The notes under the pieces were generated by a model that was given only the letters and a program-made list of their open reading frames with translations, was not told where the DNA came from and ran no database searches. Of a stretch of 52,059 nucleotides of DNA, positions 8,841 to 16,830 are shown piece by piece. The position numbers were made by a program, and so were the translations under genes. Origin of the DNA: DASQEH01 sp038239485 (lineage in GTDB: Bacteria > Actinomycetota > Actinomycetes > Propionibacteriales > Nocardioidaceae); contig JBBSET010000025.1 of assembly GCA_038239485.1 (NCBI GenBank), positions 1 through 52,059 on the forward strand, in the 5' to 3' direction. How positions within the stretch are numbered: the first letter of the stretch is position 1; every line of letters starts with the position of its first letter.

Positions 8841-9045
8841 CCGCGATGCCGGGGGTAGCGTCGGCCGCTCGCGGATGCCTTCCAGGCCAGTCGTGGGATG
8901 AGGAGCTGCGGGTCCAGACGGAGGTGTGGCTCTGCCTGCCTGCGGCGTAGGCGATGGACACCGCCGCGAAGCCGAGGCTCATCACGATGACGACCACGAG
9001 GACTGCAGTCACACTTTGCATCGGTGAGCGAACGGCGGTCTTCAC
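8824..9045 (-). CDS. small membrane protein, hypothetical
   Basis: A 73-residue ORF starting at GTG 9045 with a good ribosome site (GAGGAG, 7 nt upstream). Residues 11-35 form one hydrophobic helix (SVTAVLVVVIVMSLGF and on), followed by a Ser/His/Arg-rich tail. The last 17 nt overlap the end of the convergent potassium channel gene. I recognise no family. The ribosome site and single helix favour a real gene, but the tail reads like non-coding sequence, so the C-terminus is uncertain. Confidence 0.5.
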   Translation of the reverse strand: MKTAVRSPMQSVTAVLVVVIVMSLGFAAVSIAYAAGRQSHTSVWTRSSSSHDWPGRHPRAADATPGIAVRSSR

Positions 9046-9118
9046 AGCACTACTCCTCGGGGCCGGTCGGCGTACTCCCCGACACAGCCGAGGAGCTCTC
9101 GCGACCGGGGCTGATACG

Positions 9119-9760
9119 TCAGCCGAGCGGTTGCGGCTCGTGGGACTCGTCGTCGGGAGCTTCGCGCCGCCGGCGACGAACGCGCCAGCCGATGACCAAG
9201 GCGATCACGATGACGGCGATCACGACGGCCGATCCGCGTCCGATCGTGGAGGCCACCTTCTGGTACGACGTTCCCGCGAAATACCCCACGAGCGTGAAAC
9301 CGACGCCCCAGACGAAACCGCCGATGGCGTTCCAGACGAGGAAGGTGCCGTACCGCATCTGGCTGAGACCTGCGAGTCCCGGCATCACCGCCCGGAAGAA
9401 GGCCGTGAACCGACCCGCGAGAACTGCCGGACCGCCGCGCTCCCTGAGCGCTCGGCGGGCGTTGTCCAGGCGATCATGGTGCTTGCGGAAGAGGGACAGG
9501 GCAATGATGCGCGGCCCGAACCTCTTGCCCACCTCATAGCCGATCGAGTCGCCGACGACAGCGGAGACGAAGACCAGCGCGCACAACACGACGACGTTGA
9601 GGTGCCCGGTGCTGGCCAGGAAGCCGCCCAGGACCACCGCTGCCTCCCCGGGCAGCACGAAGCCGATGAAGATCGCAGCCTCGCCGAAGACCAAGGCGGC
9701 GATGAGGGCGTATGCAGCCGCTGGAGGGAGCGACTGGATCGCGCTCGTGACGGCGTGCAT
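9119..9760 (-). CDS. DedA family membrane protein
   Basis: A 213-residue DedA/VTT-domain protein; I start it at ATG 9760 (MHAVTSAIQSL) because the upstream extension to 9877 is not protein-like. Family features are the re-entrant region GEAAIFIGFVLPGEAAVVLGG, the arginine motif GRFTAFFRAVMPGLAG and a final pair of hydrophobic helices, ending in a basic tail. DedA proteins are thought to move lipid carriers or phospholipids across the membrane and affect envelope stress resistance. The gene stands alone and is divergent from the Rrf2-type regulator. The residue preceding the arginine motif and the conserved acidic positions are intact. Confidence 0.9.
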   Translation of the reverse strand: MHAVTSAIQSLPPAAAYALIAALVFGEAAIFIGFVLPGEAAVVLGGFLASTGHLNVVVLCALVFVSAVVGDSIGYEVGKRFGPRIIALSLFRKHHDRLDNARRALRERGGPAVLAGRFTAFFRAVMPGLAGLSQMRYGTFLVWNAIGGFVWGVGFTLVGYFAGTSYQKVASTIGRGSAVVIAVIVIALVIGWRVRRRRREAPDDESHEPQPLG

Positions 9761-9899
9761 GTCTGAGGCTATCCCGCCCGGGTGAGCGGGCCGTTGCCCC
9801 AGATCGGGCCGGGGCTGAACTGTCCTTATTCGATAGAGAAAGGGTCTGAAGATGGCGACAGCCGCATAATCAGGCACCGACGTCTGACAAACTGGCGGG

Positions 9900-10358
9900 A
9901 TGCGAGTCTCAGCGAAGTCCGACTACGCCTTACGTGCGCTGATCGAGATCGCGTCCCGCAGCGACGGGGCCCCCGTATCGGCCGAGGAGCTTGGCCGGAT
10001 CCAAGACATCCCCCACGGCTTCCTGCAAGCGATCCTGGCCGACCTGCGTCGGTCAGGCATCGTGATGAGCGTGCGCGGACAGAGCGGTGGCTGGCGACTG
10101 GCGCGCGCGAGCGCCGACGTCTCCGTCGCCGACATCATCCGGGCCGTCGACGGGCCGCTGGTAAGCGTGTACGGACTCCGACCCGAAGCCGTCACCTACA
10201 GCGGCTCGGCGATGGTTCTCCAGCTGGTCTGGATCGCGGCGAGGGCGAACCTGCGCGACGTCTTCGAGCAGGTCACCGTCGACATGCTGTCCTCGGGAAA
10301 GCTTCCCGACGAGGTCATGGAGCTCACGAAGGTGGACGACGCCTGGCGGTCGCACTAG
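9900..10358 (+). CDS. Rrf2 family transcriptional regulator lacking Fe-S cysteines
   Basis: A 152-residue Rrf2-type protein: N-terminus MRVSAKSDYALRALIEIA, recognition helix region AEELGRIQDIPHGFLQAILADLRRSGIV and the wing VRGQSGGWRLA. The family often holds an iron-sulfur cluster on three C-terminal cysteines, but this protein contains no cysteine at all, so it must sense something else or be a constitutive DNA-binding protein. It is divergent from the DedA gene across 139 bp that contains CATAAT at 9865-9870, a possible -10. The chorismate mutase gene follows 36 nt after its stop but seems to have its own start signal. Confidence 0.88.
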   Translation: MRVSAKSDYALRALIEIASRSDGAPVSAEELGRIQDIPHGFLQAILADLRRSGIVMSVRGQSGGWRLARASADVSVADIIRAVDGPLVSVYGLRPEAVTYSGSAMVLQLVWIAARANLRDVFEQVTVDMLSSGKLPDEVMELTKVDDAWRSH

Positions 10359-10394
10359 CTCCAGCCAGCGGTGGCGCCGTTAGGCTGCGTGGGT

Positions 10395-10700
10395 ATGAGC
10401 ACCGAGCACGTCGACCCTGACGTCCTGGCCGAGCTGGTCCGGCTTCGCGACAGCATCGACAACCTCGACGCCGCGCTGGTGCATGTGCTCGCCGAGCGGT
10501 TCAGGTGCACCCAGCAGGTCGGCGTGCTGAAGGCCGCGCACTCGATGCCCCCGGCGGACCCTGCCCGCGAGGCCCGTCAGATCGAGCGGCTTCGCCGGCT
10601 AGCCGCGGATGCGAAGCTCGACCCTGAGTTCGCCGAGAAGTTCCTCACCTTCGTGATCGCCGAGGTGCTCCGACACCATGAGGCCATCTCGAGCGCGTAG
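10395..10700 (+). CDS. chorismate mutase, AroQ class
   Basis: A 101-residue all-helical protein. The first helix shows LVRLRDSIDNLDAALVHVLAERF, with the arginine and the Lys of VGVLKA expected at the active site, and the C-terminal helix carries the family pattern FLTFVIAEVLRHHEAI. It would convert chorismate to prephenate for Phe and Tyr synthesis; small actinobacterial AroQ enzymes are often activated by binding to DAHP synthase. I use ATG 10395 rather than the in-frame ATG 10371: TAGGCT at 10381-10386 ends 8 nt before it, consistent with a leaderless transcript. It has no secretion signal. Confidence 0.9.
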   Translation: MSTEHVDPDVLAELVRLRDSIDNLDAALVHVLAERFRCTQQVGVLKAAHSMPPADPAREARQIERLRRLAADAKLDPEFAEKFLTFVIAEVLRHHEAISSA

Positions 10701-10709
10701 CCCTGCCGA

Positions 10710-12170
10710 CTAGCCGTCGACCAGCAGGCCGCGCATCGGGCCTTCCAGCCGGTCGGCCCGCCGCGACACTCGCGACAGCATCGACAGCCGGTGCGTGCGG
10801 GGCAGCTGCTCGCGAGCCCGCCGGGCCTGCTCCTCCGCGACGGGCCGCCAGAGATCGTCGATGAGCTGGTACGGCTCCCTCTCGAGGGCCTCCACGGGCT
10901 GCTCGGTGTGCTCGGCCCAGAGCCGCAGCCGGGTCTGGTGCGCCAGTGTCGGGTCGCAGATGAGCAGGTTCATCTCGGTGTCGTTGAACAGCGAGTGCTC
11001 ATTGAGGTTGCCCGACCCGATCGTCAGCCATCTGTCGTCGATGATCGCGATCTTCGCGTGGACGTACACCGGCGTCGCTCTGGTCCCGGCCGTGGCGAAG
11101 AGCGTGGTGGCGAGCAGCCGGCCCGCGCCGTCGTCTGCGTCGAGAAGCCGGCCCAGTTGGCCCCGCGTCGTCTCCTTCCCGTCGCTCGGGTTCGTCGGCA
11201 GCACGAGGAGGATCCGGAACTCGTCGCACGGCGGATTTCTGAGTCGGTTCGCCAGCACGTCGACGATCTCGGGCGACCAGAGGAACTGGTTCTCCAGGTA
11301 GATGAACCTCTCGGCCATCGCCAGCGCCCGGATGTACGCCTCGAGGATCGTGAACTCACCGGCCGGCAGGAAGTCGTAGGTCTTCTCCGGGACCGTCCTG
11401 AGCACCTGTACCTCGGTGTCTCCCGCCGCGGCCGGCTCGAGCGGAGCCGGCAGCGGCTCGCCAGCCACCTCGCTCCAGCGCGCGTTGAAGTGAGCGGCGA
11501 CATCGGCGACTGCCGGCCCCTGCAGTCGGATGGCGGCATCGTGCCACCCCATCGGGTCGTGCGGCGGGTGCTGCGGTTCGTCGTAACGGTCGCCCTGGAG
11601 GGACGTGAAGTCGACGCCGCCGACGAAGGCCAGCATGCCGTCGACGATGACGATCTTCTCGTGGTGACAGTGCATGGTCCGCTCCCGCTTGTCCAGCACG
11701 CACTGCACTCGACTGTCGCGGACGAACTCCTCGCGGGCGCTCCTCACCATCTTCCGGGTCGGCTGGAAGGCCGGGAGAGGTGGGCCGGCCCAGAGCAGCA
11801 GGCGGACCGGGATCCGCTCCGCGACCTCGGCGAGCAGGTCGCGCAGGGTAACGGCGCCCGGCCCGCGGACCAGTTCGAAGTCAGGGCTCGAGTGCCACCC
11901 GGCGATATGGACCCAGTGCTGGGCGCCCCTGATCGCTCGCTGCATCTCGGCGAACGCCTCCGCGCCGTCGATGAGCACCTCGACGCTGTTGCCGACGCGA
12001 AGCCGGGCACGGGTCGACCACCAGCCATCGCCGGTCGGAGCGTCCAGCGCTGCTCTCCAGCCGAGCCGGTCCAGGCGCCGGCGGTGGTGGCGGCGCAGCA
12101 CTGCCTCGATCGCATCGCCGAACCGCTCGTCCAGCCGGTCCAGCCGGCGCCGTTCTGCCATGGCGGTCAT
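10710..12170 (-). CDS. phospholipase D-like / cardiolipin synthase-type protein
   Basis: A 486-residue protein (ATG 12170; ATG 12161 is an alternative) with two HKD motifs: CHHEKIVIVDGMLAFVGG and VHAKIAIIDDRWLTIGSGNLN. Each supplies the His-Lys-Asp needed for phosphatidyl transfer or hydrolysis. There is no hydrophobic N-terminal anchor, unlike classical cardiolipin synthases of Gram-negatives, and the N-terminal 40 residues are Arg-rich. Candidate roles are cardiolipin synthesis or phospholipid turnover at the membrane. The gene stands alone, convergent with chorismate mutase 9 nt away, and the reading frame upstream of 12170 crosses the divergent promoter region. Confidence 0.85.
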   Translation of the reverse strand: MTAMAERRRLDRLDERFGDAIEAVLRRHHRRRLDRLGWRAALDAPTGDGWWSTRARLRVGNSVEVLIDGAEAFAEMQRAIRGAQHWVHIAGWHSSPDFELVRGPGAVTLRDLLAEVAERIPVRLLLWAGPPLPAFQPTRKMVRSAREEFVRDSRVQCVLDKRERTMHCHHEKIVIVDGMLAFVGGVDFTSLQGDRYDEPQHPPHDPMGWHDAAIRLQGPAVADVAAHFNARWSEVAGEPLPAPLEPAAAGDTEVQVLRTVPEKTYDFLPAGEFTILEAYIRALAMAERFIYLENQFLWSPEIVDVLANRLRNPPCDEFRILLVLPTNPSDGKETTRGQLGRLLDADDGAGRLLATTLFATAGTRATPVYVHAKIAIIDDRWLTIGSGNLNEHSLFNDTEMNLLICDPTLAHQTRLRLWAEHTEQPVEALEREPYQLIDDLWRPVAEEQARRAREQLPRTHRLSMLSRVSRRADRLEGPMRGLLVDG

Positions 12171-12408
12171 GGTGGCACATTGCCGGCCGGGCCGGGACTT
12201 CACGGCAACATCCGACCGTGGCGGGGTGGGGGCGACGTGCAAGTAGGAGTTCCGGGGAGGAGACGTGGCCGACCTCCAGGCCGGCTGGGACAGTTGACTG
12301 GTGCACGGCGGAAATGAGCCGACCATCCGACGGCTCCACTGCAGATACTGCACACGCCGGGGGATAAACCAGGCATTATGTACAGCAACCAACCATGAGG
12401 GGTTACGG

Positions 12409-13644
12409 ATGAAGCTGGCTCAGTTCCACGGCCGCGCCCGAAGCGGACCGGCGCTCGGCCGCCGGTCCTCGACGTCGAGGCTGGGCCGGGCCACCCGTCG
12501 TACCGCGGCGGGTGCCGTCGTGGCATCGCTGGCGCTGGGGGGACTCGCCGCCCCCTCGCAGGCGGTCTACGTCAACCGCCCGACCCAGACCTGGGGCGTC
12601 AACGGCACGGTGTACGCGGTCGCGAGCCGGGGCAACATCACCTACCTCGGCGGCGACTTCACCAGCCTGGTCAACCCGGCCAACGGTGCCACCAGGACGG
12701 CGAACGGGATCGCGGCCATCGACCGGAGGACCGGACGGCCGGTAGGCGGTTTCCACGCCTCGGCCAACGGTACGGTTCGTTCCCTCGCCTTCTCACCGGG
12801 CGACACCCGGCTCTATGTCGGTGGCCTCTTCGATCACCTGGACGGGGCGGTGGCTCGCCGTCTGGGCGTGATCTCGCCGGCGACAGGGAACCGGCTCAAG
12901 GGCTTCGCGGCCTCCGTGGCCGGTAGGGTCTTCGATCTCCTCGTCGACGGCAACAACCTGTACGTCGCCGGGAAGTTCACACAGGTCGACGCCACCGGAC
13001 GCAGCGGGGTAGCCAAGCTGGATGCCACGACGGGCGCCCTGTACCAGAACTGGAACCCTCGCCTCGGCCGTGGCCGCCCCGTCGCGCTGACCATGTTGCC
13101 GCATCATCGCGGCCTGGTCCTGGGCGGCCGGTTCGCCAGCGTCGACTCCGTCGCCAGGCGAAATGTCGCAGCCGTCCGTCTCGACACCGGCGCACCGCTG
13201 GCCTGGGACCCTCACCTGCTCTGCACGAAGGCGTGTCCTGTCTTGGACTTGTCGGCCAGCCGCGGCTCGGTCTTCGTGGCGATCGCCGGCCCCGGCGGCT
13301 CGTTGACGGCCCTCAGCGCCATCACCGCGGCTAGGCGATGGACCGACCACACCGACGGCGACGTGCAGGCGGTGCTGTTCAGCGCAGGCGACGGGCGGGT
13401 CTACGTCGGTGGTCACTTCAACACCCACTTCACCTCGGTCGCCGGCACGGTGGTGCGCCATCAGCTCGCGGCGGTGAACCCCAGGAACGGTGCGACGTAC
13501 CGGGGGTTCCAGCCAGCCATGACCCGGCAGTTCCCCGGCGTCTGGGCACTTGCCGCTGGCCCGCACAACCTGATGGTCGGCGGCGGGTTCGCGGGTGTCC
13601 GGGGTCAGGCCCAGCCCCGTTACGCCCAGTTCGCCAACGGGTAG
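12409..13644 (+). CDS. secreted beta-propeller protein (delta-60-like repeats)
   Basis: A 411-residue protein starting at ATG 12409, 6 nt after GAGGGG. A signal peptide occupies about residues 1-47: basic region with an RR pair (TRRTAAG), hydrophobic core VVASLALGGLAA and likely cleavage after SQA. The rest consists of about seven repeats around the pattern LYVGGxFxxxxGxxRxxLAxxxxxTG, for example NITYLGGDFTSL, RLYVGGLFDHL, NLYVAGKFTQV and LVLGGRFASV. This is typical of DUF5122-type (delta-60) beta-propellers exported by actinobacteria. The only cysteines are a pair near LCTKAC. The ligand or partner is unknown. The upstream 238 bp holds no other gene. Confidence 0.85.
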   Translation: MKLAQFHGRARSGPALGRRSSTSRLGRATRRTAAGAVVASLALGGLAAPSQAVYVNRPTQTWGVNGTVYAVASRGNITYLGGDFTSLVNPANGATRTANGIAAIDRRTGRPVGGFHASANGTVRSLAFSPGDTRLYVGGLFDHLDGAVARRLGVISPATGNRLKGFAASVAGRVFDLLVDGNNLYVAGKFTQVDATGRSGVAKLDATTGALYQNWNPRLGRGRPVALTMLPHHRGLVLGGRFASVDSVARRNVAAVRLDTGAPLAWDPHLLCTKACPVLDLSASRGSVFVAIAGPGGSLTALSAITAARRWTDHTDGDVQAVLFSAGDGRVYVGGHFNTHFTSVAGTVVRHQLAAVNPRNGATYRGFQPAMTRQFPGVWALAAGPHNLMVGGGFAGVRGQAQPRYAQFANG

Positions 13645-13669
13645 GCGACGAGCGTCAGCCAGGTCGGTT

Positions 13670-13689
13670 GCTGGCGCGGGGATGCCAGC
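13670..13689 (+). terminator. hairpin after the beta-propeller gene
   Basis: GCTGGC (13670-13675) pairs with GCCAGC (13684-13689) around an 8-nt loop, 25 nt after the stop codon and before the convergent Rieske gene. No T-run follows, so it is only a candidate. The remainder of this 158-bp gap shows nothing else. Confidence 0.4.
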
Positions 13690-13802
13690 GGGACCACACC
13701 CCGGTTACCGGTACCCACACCACAACGGATGTCGCGCAGTAGAGCCAGACGAAGAGACCGCCCCCGTCAGGGACGAGCTCGGCGGCGAAGTTCCACAAGG
13801 CG

Positions 13803-14966
13803 TCAGACGCCAGGAGTGCCGAGGTAGCTGCGGGCCATCAGGCTGACGAATTGGTAGACCCCGTCCTCTGCCGGTGCCAGCGGACCCGGCCGGTAGCTCT
13901 TGGCGCGCATTCCACGCTGGACCGACTCGCAGGCACCCCAGTCCTGCCGGTTGGTGAGATCCCAGAAGTCCACGGCGTAGGCGGGGTCGAAGCCCTCGCG
14001 CTCGACCGCCCGGGGCGGGAAGGCCCACGAGCAGGTGATGGCCGTGCGGTCCGGCGAGAGGGGTGTGAGCAGGTGCGTCATGACGTAGTCCGGGTGGAGG
14101 CTGATCAGCAGGTTCGGCATCACGGCGATGTACATCACCGTGCGCTGTTCCTCCTCGTCGAGGCGAGCCATCGCGACGCCACCGCTGTGGCCGTCGAGCG
14201 ACATCGTGGCCGCCCCGGCGCGCAGGTCCATCCAGCCGCCCACCCAGTCACCTTCGCGTTGGAGGTTCTCGCCGCTCTCGGGGGGACTCACGCGGCAGAG
14301 CTCCGGGTGGATCATCGAGCAGTGGTAGCACTCCTGGTAGTTCTCGATGATCACCTTCCAGTTGGCCGCGACCTCGTACTGGTGGGTCTCGGGGGTCTGG
14401 AGGGTGTGCGCGTCGTACGGCGCGATGATGTCCTCGAGCTCACCGATGTGGGCGGTGAAGTCCGAGTTCCTCCCCGACGGGTCCGCGAACACCCATCCGT
14501 GCCAGTCGCGCACAGGCACCGAGTTCAGTCCCAGGGTCGACTTGTCGAACCCCTCGACACCCTTGAACCCCGGGGCCCCGCGGAGCGCGCCGGAGAGGTC
14601 GTATGTCCAGGCGTGGTACGGACAGACGATGGCGCGGGCCTGCGCGGAGCCGCCACACGCAAGCAGCTCGTGGCCGCGGTGGCGACAGGCATTCTCGAAG
14701 GCGTGCAGTGCGCCCTCGGAGTCCCTGGTCACCAAGATGCCCGGCGAGGCGGCGGCGAACGCCTTCATGCTGCCCGGGCCGGCCACCTCCGACGAGCGAC
14801 CGAGGCAGATCCAGCCGTCGAACGTGTTCGCCATCTCCCAGCTGAACACCTCGGGGTCGAGGTAGGCCGCCTTCGGCAGCATCCGACTCGCGCCGAAGGG
14901 GTCCAGTGACCGCGCCAGCTCCGTCTCGTCGAGTGGTGCCGGGCCGCCAGCCGTCTGATTGAACAC
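13803..14966 (-). CDS. Rieske non-heme iron oxygenase, quaternary-amine type (alpha subunit)
   Basis: A 387-residue oxygenase component. The Rieske [2Fe-2S] site is C94-R-H96 ... C115-P-Y-H118. The mononuclear iron site is H215, H220 and probably D342. The bridge motif reads ENYQECYHC, with Glu212 where aromatic-ring dioxygenases normally have Asp; this ENYxECYHC form is known from carnitine (CntA) and glycine betaine (GbcA) oxygenases. It would hydroxylate and cleave a C-N bond of a betaine-like substrate. No reductase gene is nearby, so electrons must come from elsewhere. GTG 14966 is chosen as start, directly downstream of a -10 and within an operator shared with neighbouring catabolic genes, so the mRNA is probably leaderless. 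The substrate is inferred, not shown. Confidence 0.85.
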   Translation of the reverse strand: MFNQTAGGPAPLDETELARSLDPFGASRMLPKAAYLDPEVFSWEMANTFDGWICLGRSSEVAGPGSMKAFAAASPGILVTRDSEGALHAFENACRHRGHELLACGGSAQARAIVCPYHAWTYDLSGALRGAPGFKGVEGFDKSTLGLNSVPVRDWHGWVFADPSGRNSDFTAHIGELEDIIAPYDAHTLQTPETHQYEVAANWKVIIENYQECYHCSMIHPELCRVSPPESGENLQREGDWVGGWMDLRAGAATMSLDGHSGGVAMARLDEEEQRTVMYIAVMPNLLISLHPDYVMTHLLTPLSPDRTAITCSWAFPPRAVEREGFDPAYAVDFWDLTNRQDWGACESVQRGMRAKSYRPGPLAPAEDGVYQFVSLMARSYLGTPGV

Positions 14967-15002
14967 ACAGTCAGGATAGACCGCAGCCGACAGTTGCGTT
15001 AA
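14957..15002 (-). promoter_or_regulatory. promoter and TetR-type operator of the Rieske gene (operator copy 1)
   Basis: On the minus strand a -35-like TTAACG (15002-14997), an 18-nt spacer and a -10-like TATCCT (14978-14973) end 6 nt before the GTG start. The operator GATTG-AACACA-CAGTC (plus-strand reading, 14957-14972) covers the start codon and the region just after the -10. It differs at one arm base from three other copies in the cluster, so repressor binding would block transcription start. Confidence 0.65.
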
Positions 15003-15043
15003 GCAGACGGCTGCTTCGCCGGCCGGGGACAGCCGGTGACCCG

Positions 15044-15922
15044 CTACAGCTCGCTCGCGAAGGCCTCGATGCCGCGCTTGTGGGTGTCCTCTCCACGGGT
15101 GAAGTACCTGTGTGCGAGGTAGCCGACGATGATGACGCCGATCGAGGCAACCAGGACCAGGCTGGCGAGTGCGTTGAGCGCCGGCGTCGGTGCCCCGCGG
15201 GCGCTGTTGTAGATCTTCACCGAGACCGGCTCCGTCGAGGAGTCACCCGACAGGTATCTGACGATGACGAAGTCGTCGATCACGTCGGCGAAGACGAGCA
15301 CCGCGCTGGCGAAGATGGCAGGGACGAGCATGGGCATCAGCACCCGCCGGACCGCTCCGAACTGGGACGCGCCCAGATCCACGGCCGCCTCTTCGTACTG
15401 GGCGCCGATCGTGAGCAGTCGACTGCGGACGATCACGACCGGGTACGACAGCTGGTACGTCACCAGGCCCGCCACCTGGCCGGAGATCCCCAGATGGAGT
15501 GGCTGCCAGCTGCCGCTGACGGTGGTGACCACGAAGAGCAGTGCCACTGCGAGCAACGTCTCGGGGAGCACGAAGGACAGCAGGACCGCGAAGTTGGCCC
15601 CCTGCGGGAGCCGCCCGTGCCAGCGGTCGAGGCCAAGCGCCATCGCGACCCCGAGCGGGACGGTGATCAAGGTGGCGAGGATACCGAGCCGGAAGGTGTG
15701 GAAGAGCGCCGTGTGCAGGCTGGGGTCGTGCCACACCGACCGCAGCGGGTCGCCGTAGTACCAGCGCATCGAGAAGCCCTGCCAGACCGTGCGCGAGCGC
15801 CCGCTGTTGAAGGAGAACATGACGGCGATGAGGACGGGCAGCAGCGACCAGACGACGTACAGCGCGGTGAACCCGAGCAGTACCCGGGGCCGGCGCCACG
15901 GGTTGCCCCACCAGCCGCTCAC
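15044..15922 (-). CDS. ABC transporter permease, PotC-like
   Basis: A 292-residue permease of the polyamine/opine/phosphonate importer family. About six membrane helices are seen, and the EAA loop that contacts the ATPase reads EEAAVDLGASQFGAVRRVLMP. The start is GTG 15922, overlapping the stop of the PotB-like gene by 4 nt (GTGA); the much longer open frame upstream is only an out-of-frame copy of that gene. It forms the membrane channel with the PotB-like subunit. The gene ends 77 bp before the Rieske gene, which has its own promoter. The imported compound is probably a cationic amine. Confidence 0.9.
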   Translation of the reverse strand: MSGWWGNPWRRPRVLLGFTALYVVWSLLPVLIAVMFSFNSGRSRTVWQGFSMRWYYGDPLRSVWHDPSLHTALFHTFRLGILATLITVPLGVAMALGLDRWHGRLPQGANFAVLLSFVLPETLLAVALLFVVTTVSGSWQPLHLGISGQVAGLVTYQLSYPVVIVRSRLLTIGAQYEEAAVDLGASQFGAVRRVLMPMLVPAIFASAVLVFADVIDDFVIVRYLSGDSSTEPVSVKIYNSARGAPTPALNALASLVLVASIGVIIVGYLAHRYFTRGEDTHKRGIEAFASEL

Positions 15923-16830
15923 GACCGCATCGCCTCGCCTTCGCGATTCGCGCGGACGTACAGCAGCATCGGCACGATCGAGACGATGAGCACGATCATC
16001 ACGAACGCACCGGCCTGGCCTGTCTGGCCGGGTGTGAGCACCGAGGTGTTGATCAGGTTCCCGATCATCGAAGTCTGCGGCGAACCTGAGAGCAGGTCGT
16101 TGGTGAAGTAGTCGCCGAGCATCGGCAGGCAGGTCAGCAGCATGCTCGTGATCACCGCTTGGCGGCTCAGCGGCCAGGTCACCCGCCGGAACGCCTCGAA
16201 CCTGTTCGCGCCGAGATCGCGTGCCGCCTCCAGCGTCGACACGGGGATCCGGTCGAGCCCGGCGAACAGCGGCAGGATCATGTAGGGCACGTATCCGTAG
16301 GTCAGTCCCAGGATCACCGTGCCGGCGTGGCCGGAGAGCCAGTTCACATGCACGTCGAGGAGGCCGCCCAGGCTGAGTGTCCTGTTGAGGAGGCCGTCGT
16401 TCTGCAGCAGGTTGATCCAGGCCAGCATCCGCATCATGTAGCTGATCCAGAACGGCGCGATGAGCAGGGCGAGCAGCAGTCCCTTGCGGCGGCCGGCGAA
16501 GCGGGCGGTGTAGTACGCGACCGGGTAGGCGATCAGCAGGCAGAGTGCGCTGGCGACGGCGACGTAGACAGCCGTCCGCAGCAGCGCCGGGCCGAAGTAC
16601 CCCTGCGAGCCGACGATGTGCTCCAGGACGTACTTGAACTGGATGATGTTCCACTTGACCGGGTTCCAGACCGGCACCGGCCGTCGCAGGATCGGGTCGA
16701 TCTGCCCGAACAGGATCGCCATCACGACGTACAGCGGCAGCACGAACAGCAGAGTCACCCAGATGATGCCGGGCATCGCAAGGGCCGGCCAGATCCACCG
16801 CGACCCGCGCGGAGTGCTGCGGTCAGCCAC
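15919..16830 (-). CDS. ABC transporter permease, PotB-like
   Basis: A 303-residue permease with six hydrophobic segments and the EAA loop STLEAARDLGANRFEAFRRV. It pairs with the PotC-like subunit, whose gene it overlaps by 4 nt, and its GTG start overlaps the stop of the binding-protein gene by 8 nt, so the three are one minus-strand operon. Family members carry spermidine, putrescine or other amines into the cell. Its ATPase is encoded separately, in the divergent unit at 19595-20716. Confidence 0.9.
   Translation of the reverse strand: MADRSTPRGSRWIWPALAMPGIIWVTLLFVLPLYVVMAILFGQIDPILRRPVPVWNPVKWNIIQFKYVLEHIVGSQGYFGPALLRTAVYVAVASALCLLIAYPVAYYTARFAGRRKGLLLALLIAPFWISYMMRMLAWINLLQNDGLLNRTLSLGGLLDVHVNWLSGHAGTVILGLTYGYVPYMILPLFAGLDRIPVSTLEAARDLGANRFEAFRRVTWPLSRQAVITSMLLTCLPMLGDYFTNDLLSGSPQTSMIGNLINTSVLTPGQTGQAGAFVMIVLIVSIVPMLLYVRANREGEAMRS

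Noticed and set aside
12793..13566. Antisense ORF of 257 residues under the beta-propeller gene
   Set aside because: High-GC shadow frame: Arg/Gly/Val-rich, no motif, while the sense frame has a signal peptide and regular repeats.
15923..16798. Long minus-strand extension that would join the PotC-like gene with 290 extra residues
   Set aside because: It is the PotB-like gene read in another frame; the Arg/Pro/His-rich sequence shows no helix, while GTG 15922 gives a normal 292-residue permease coupled by a 4-nt overlap.
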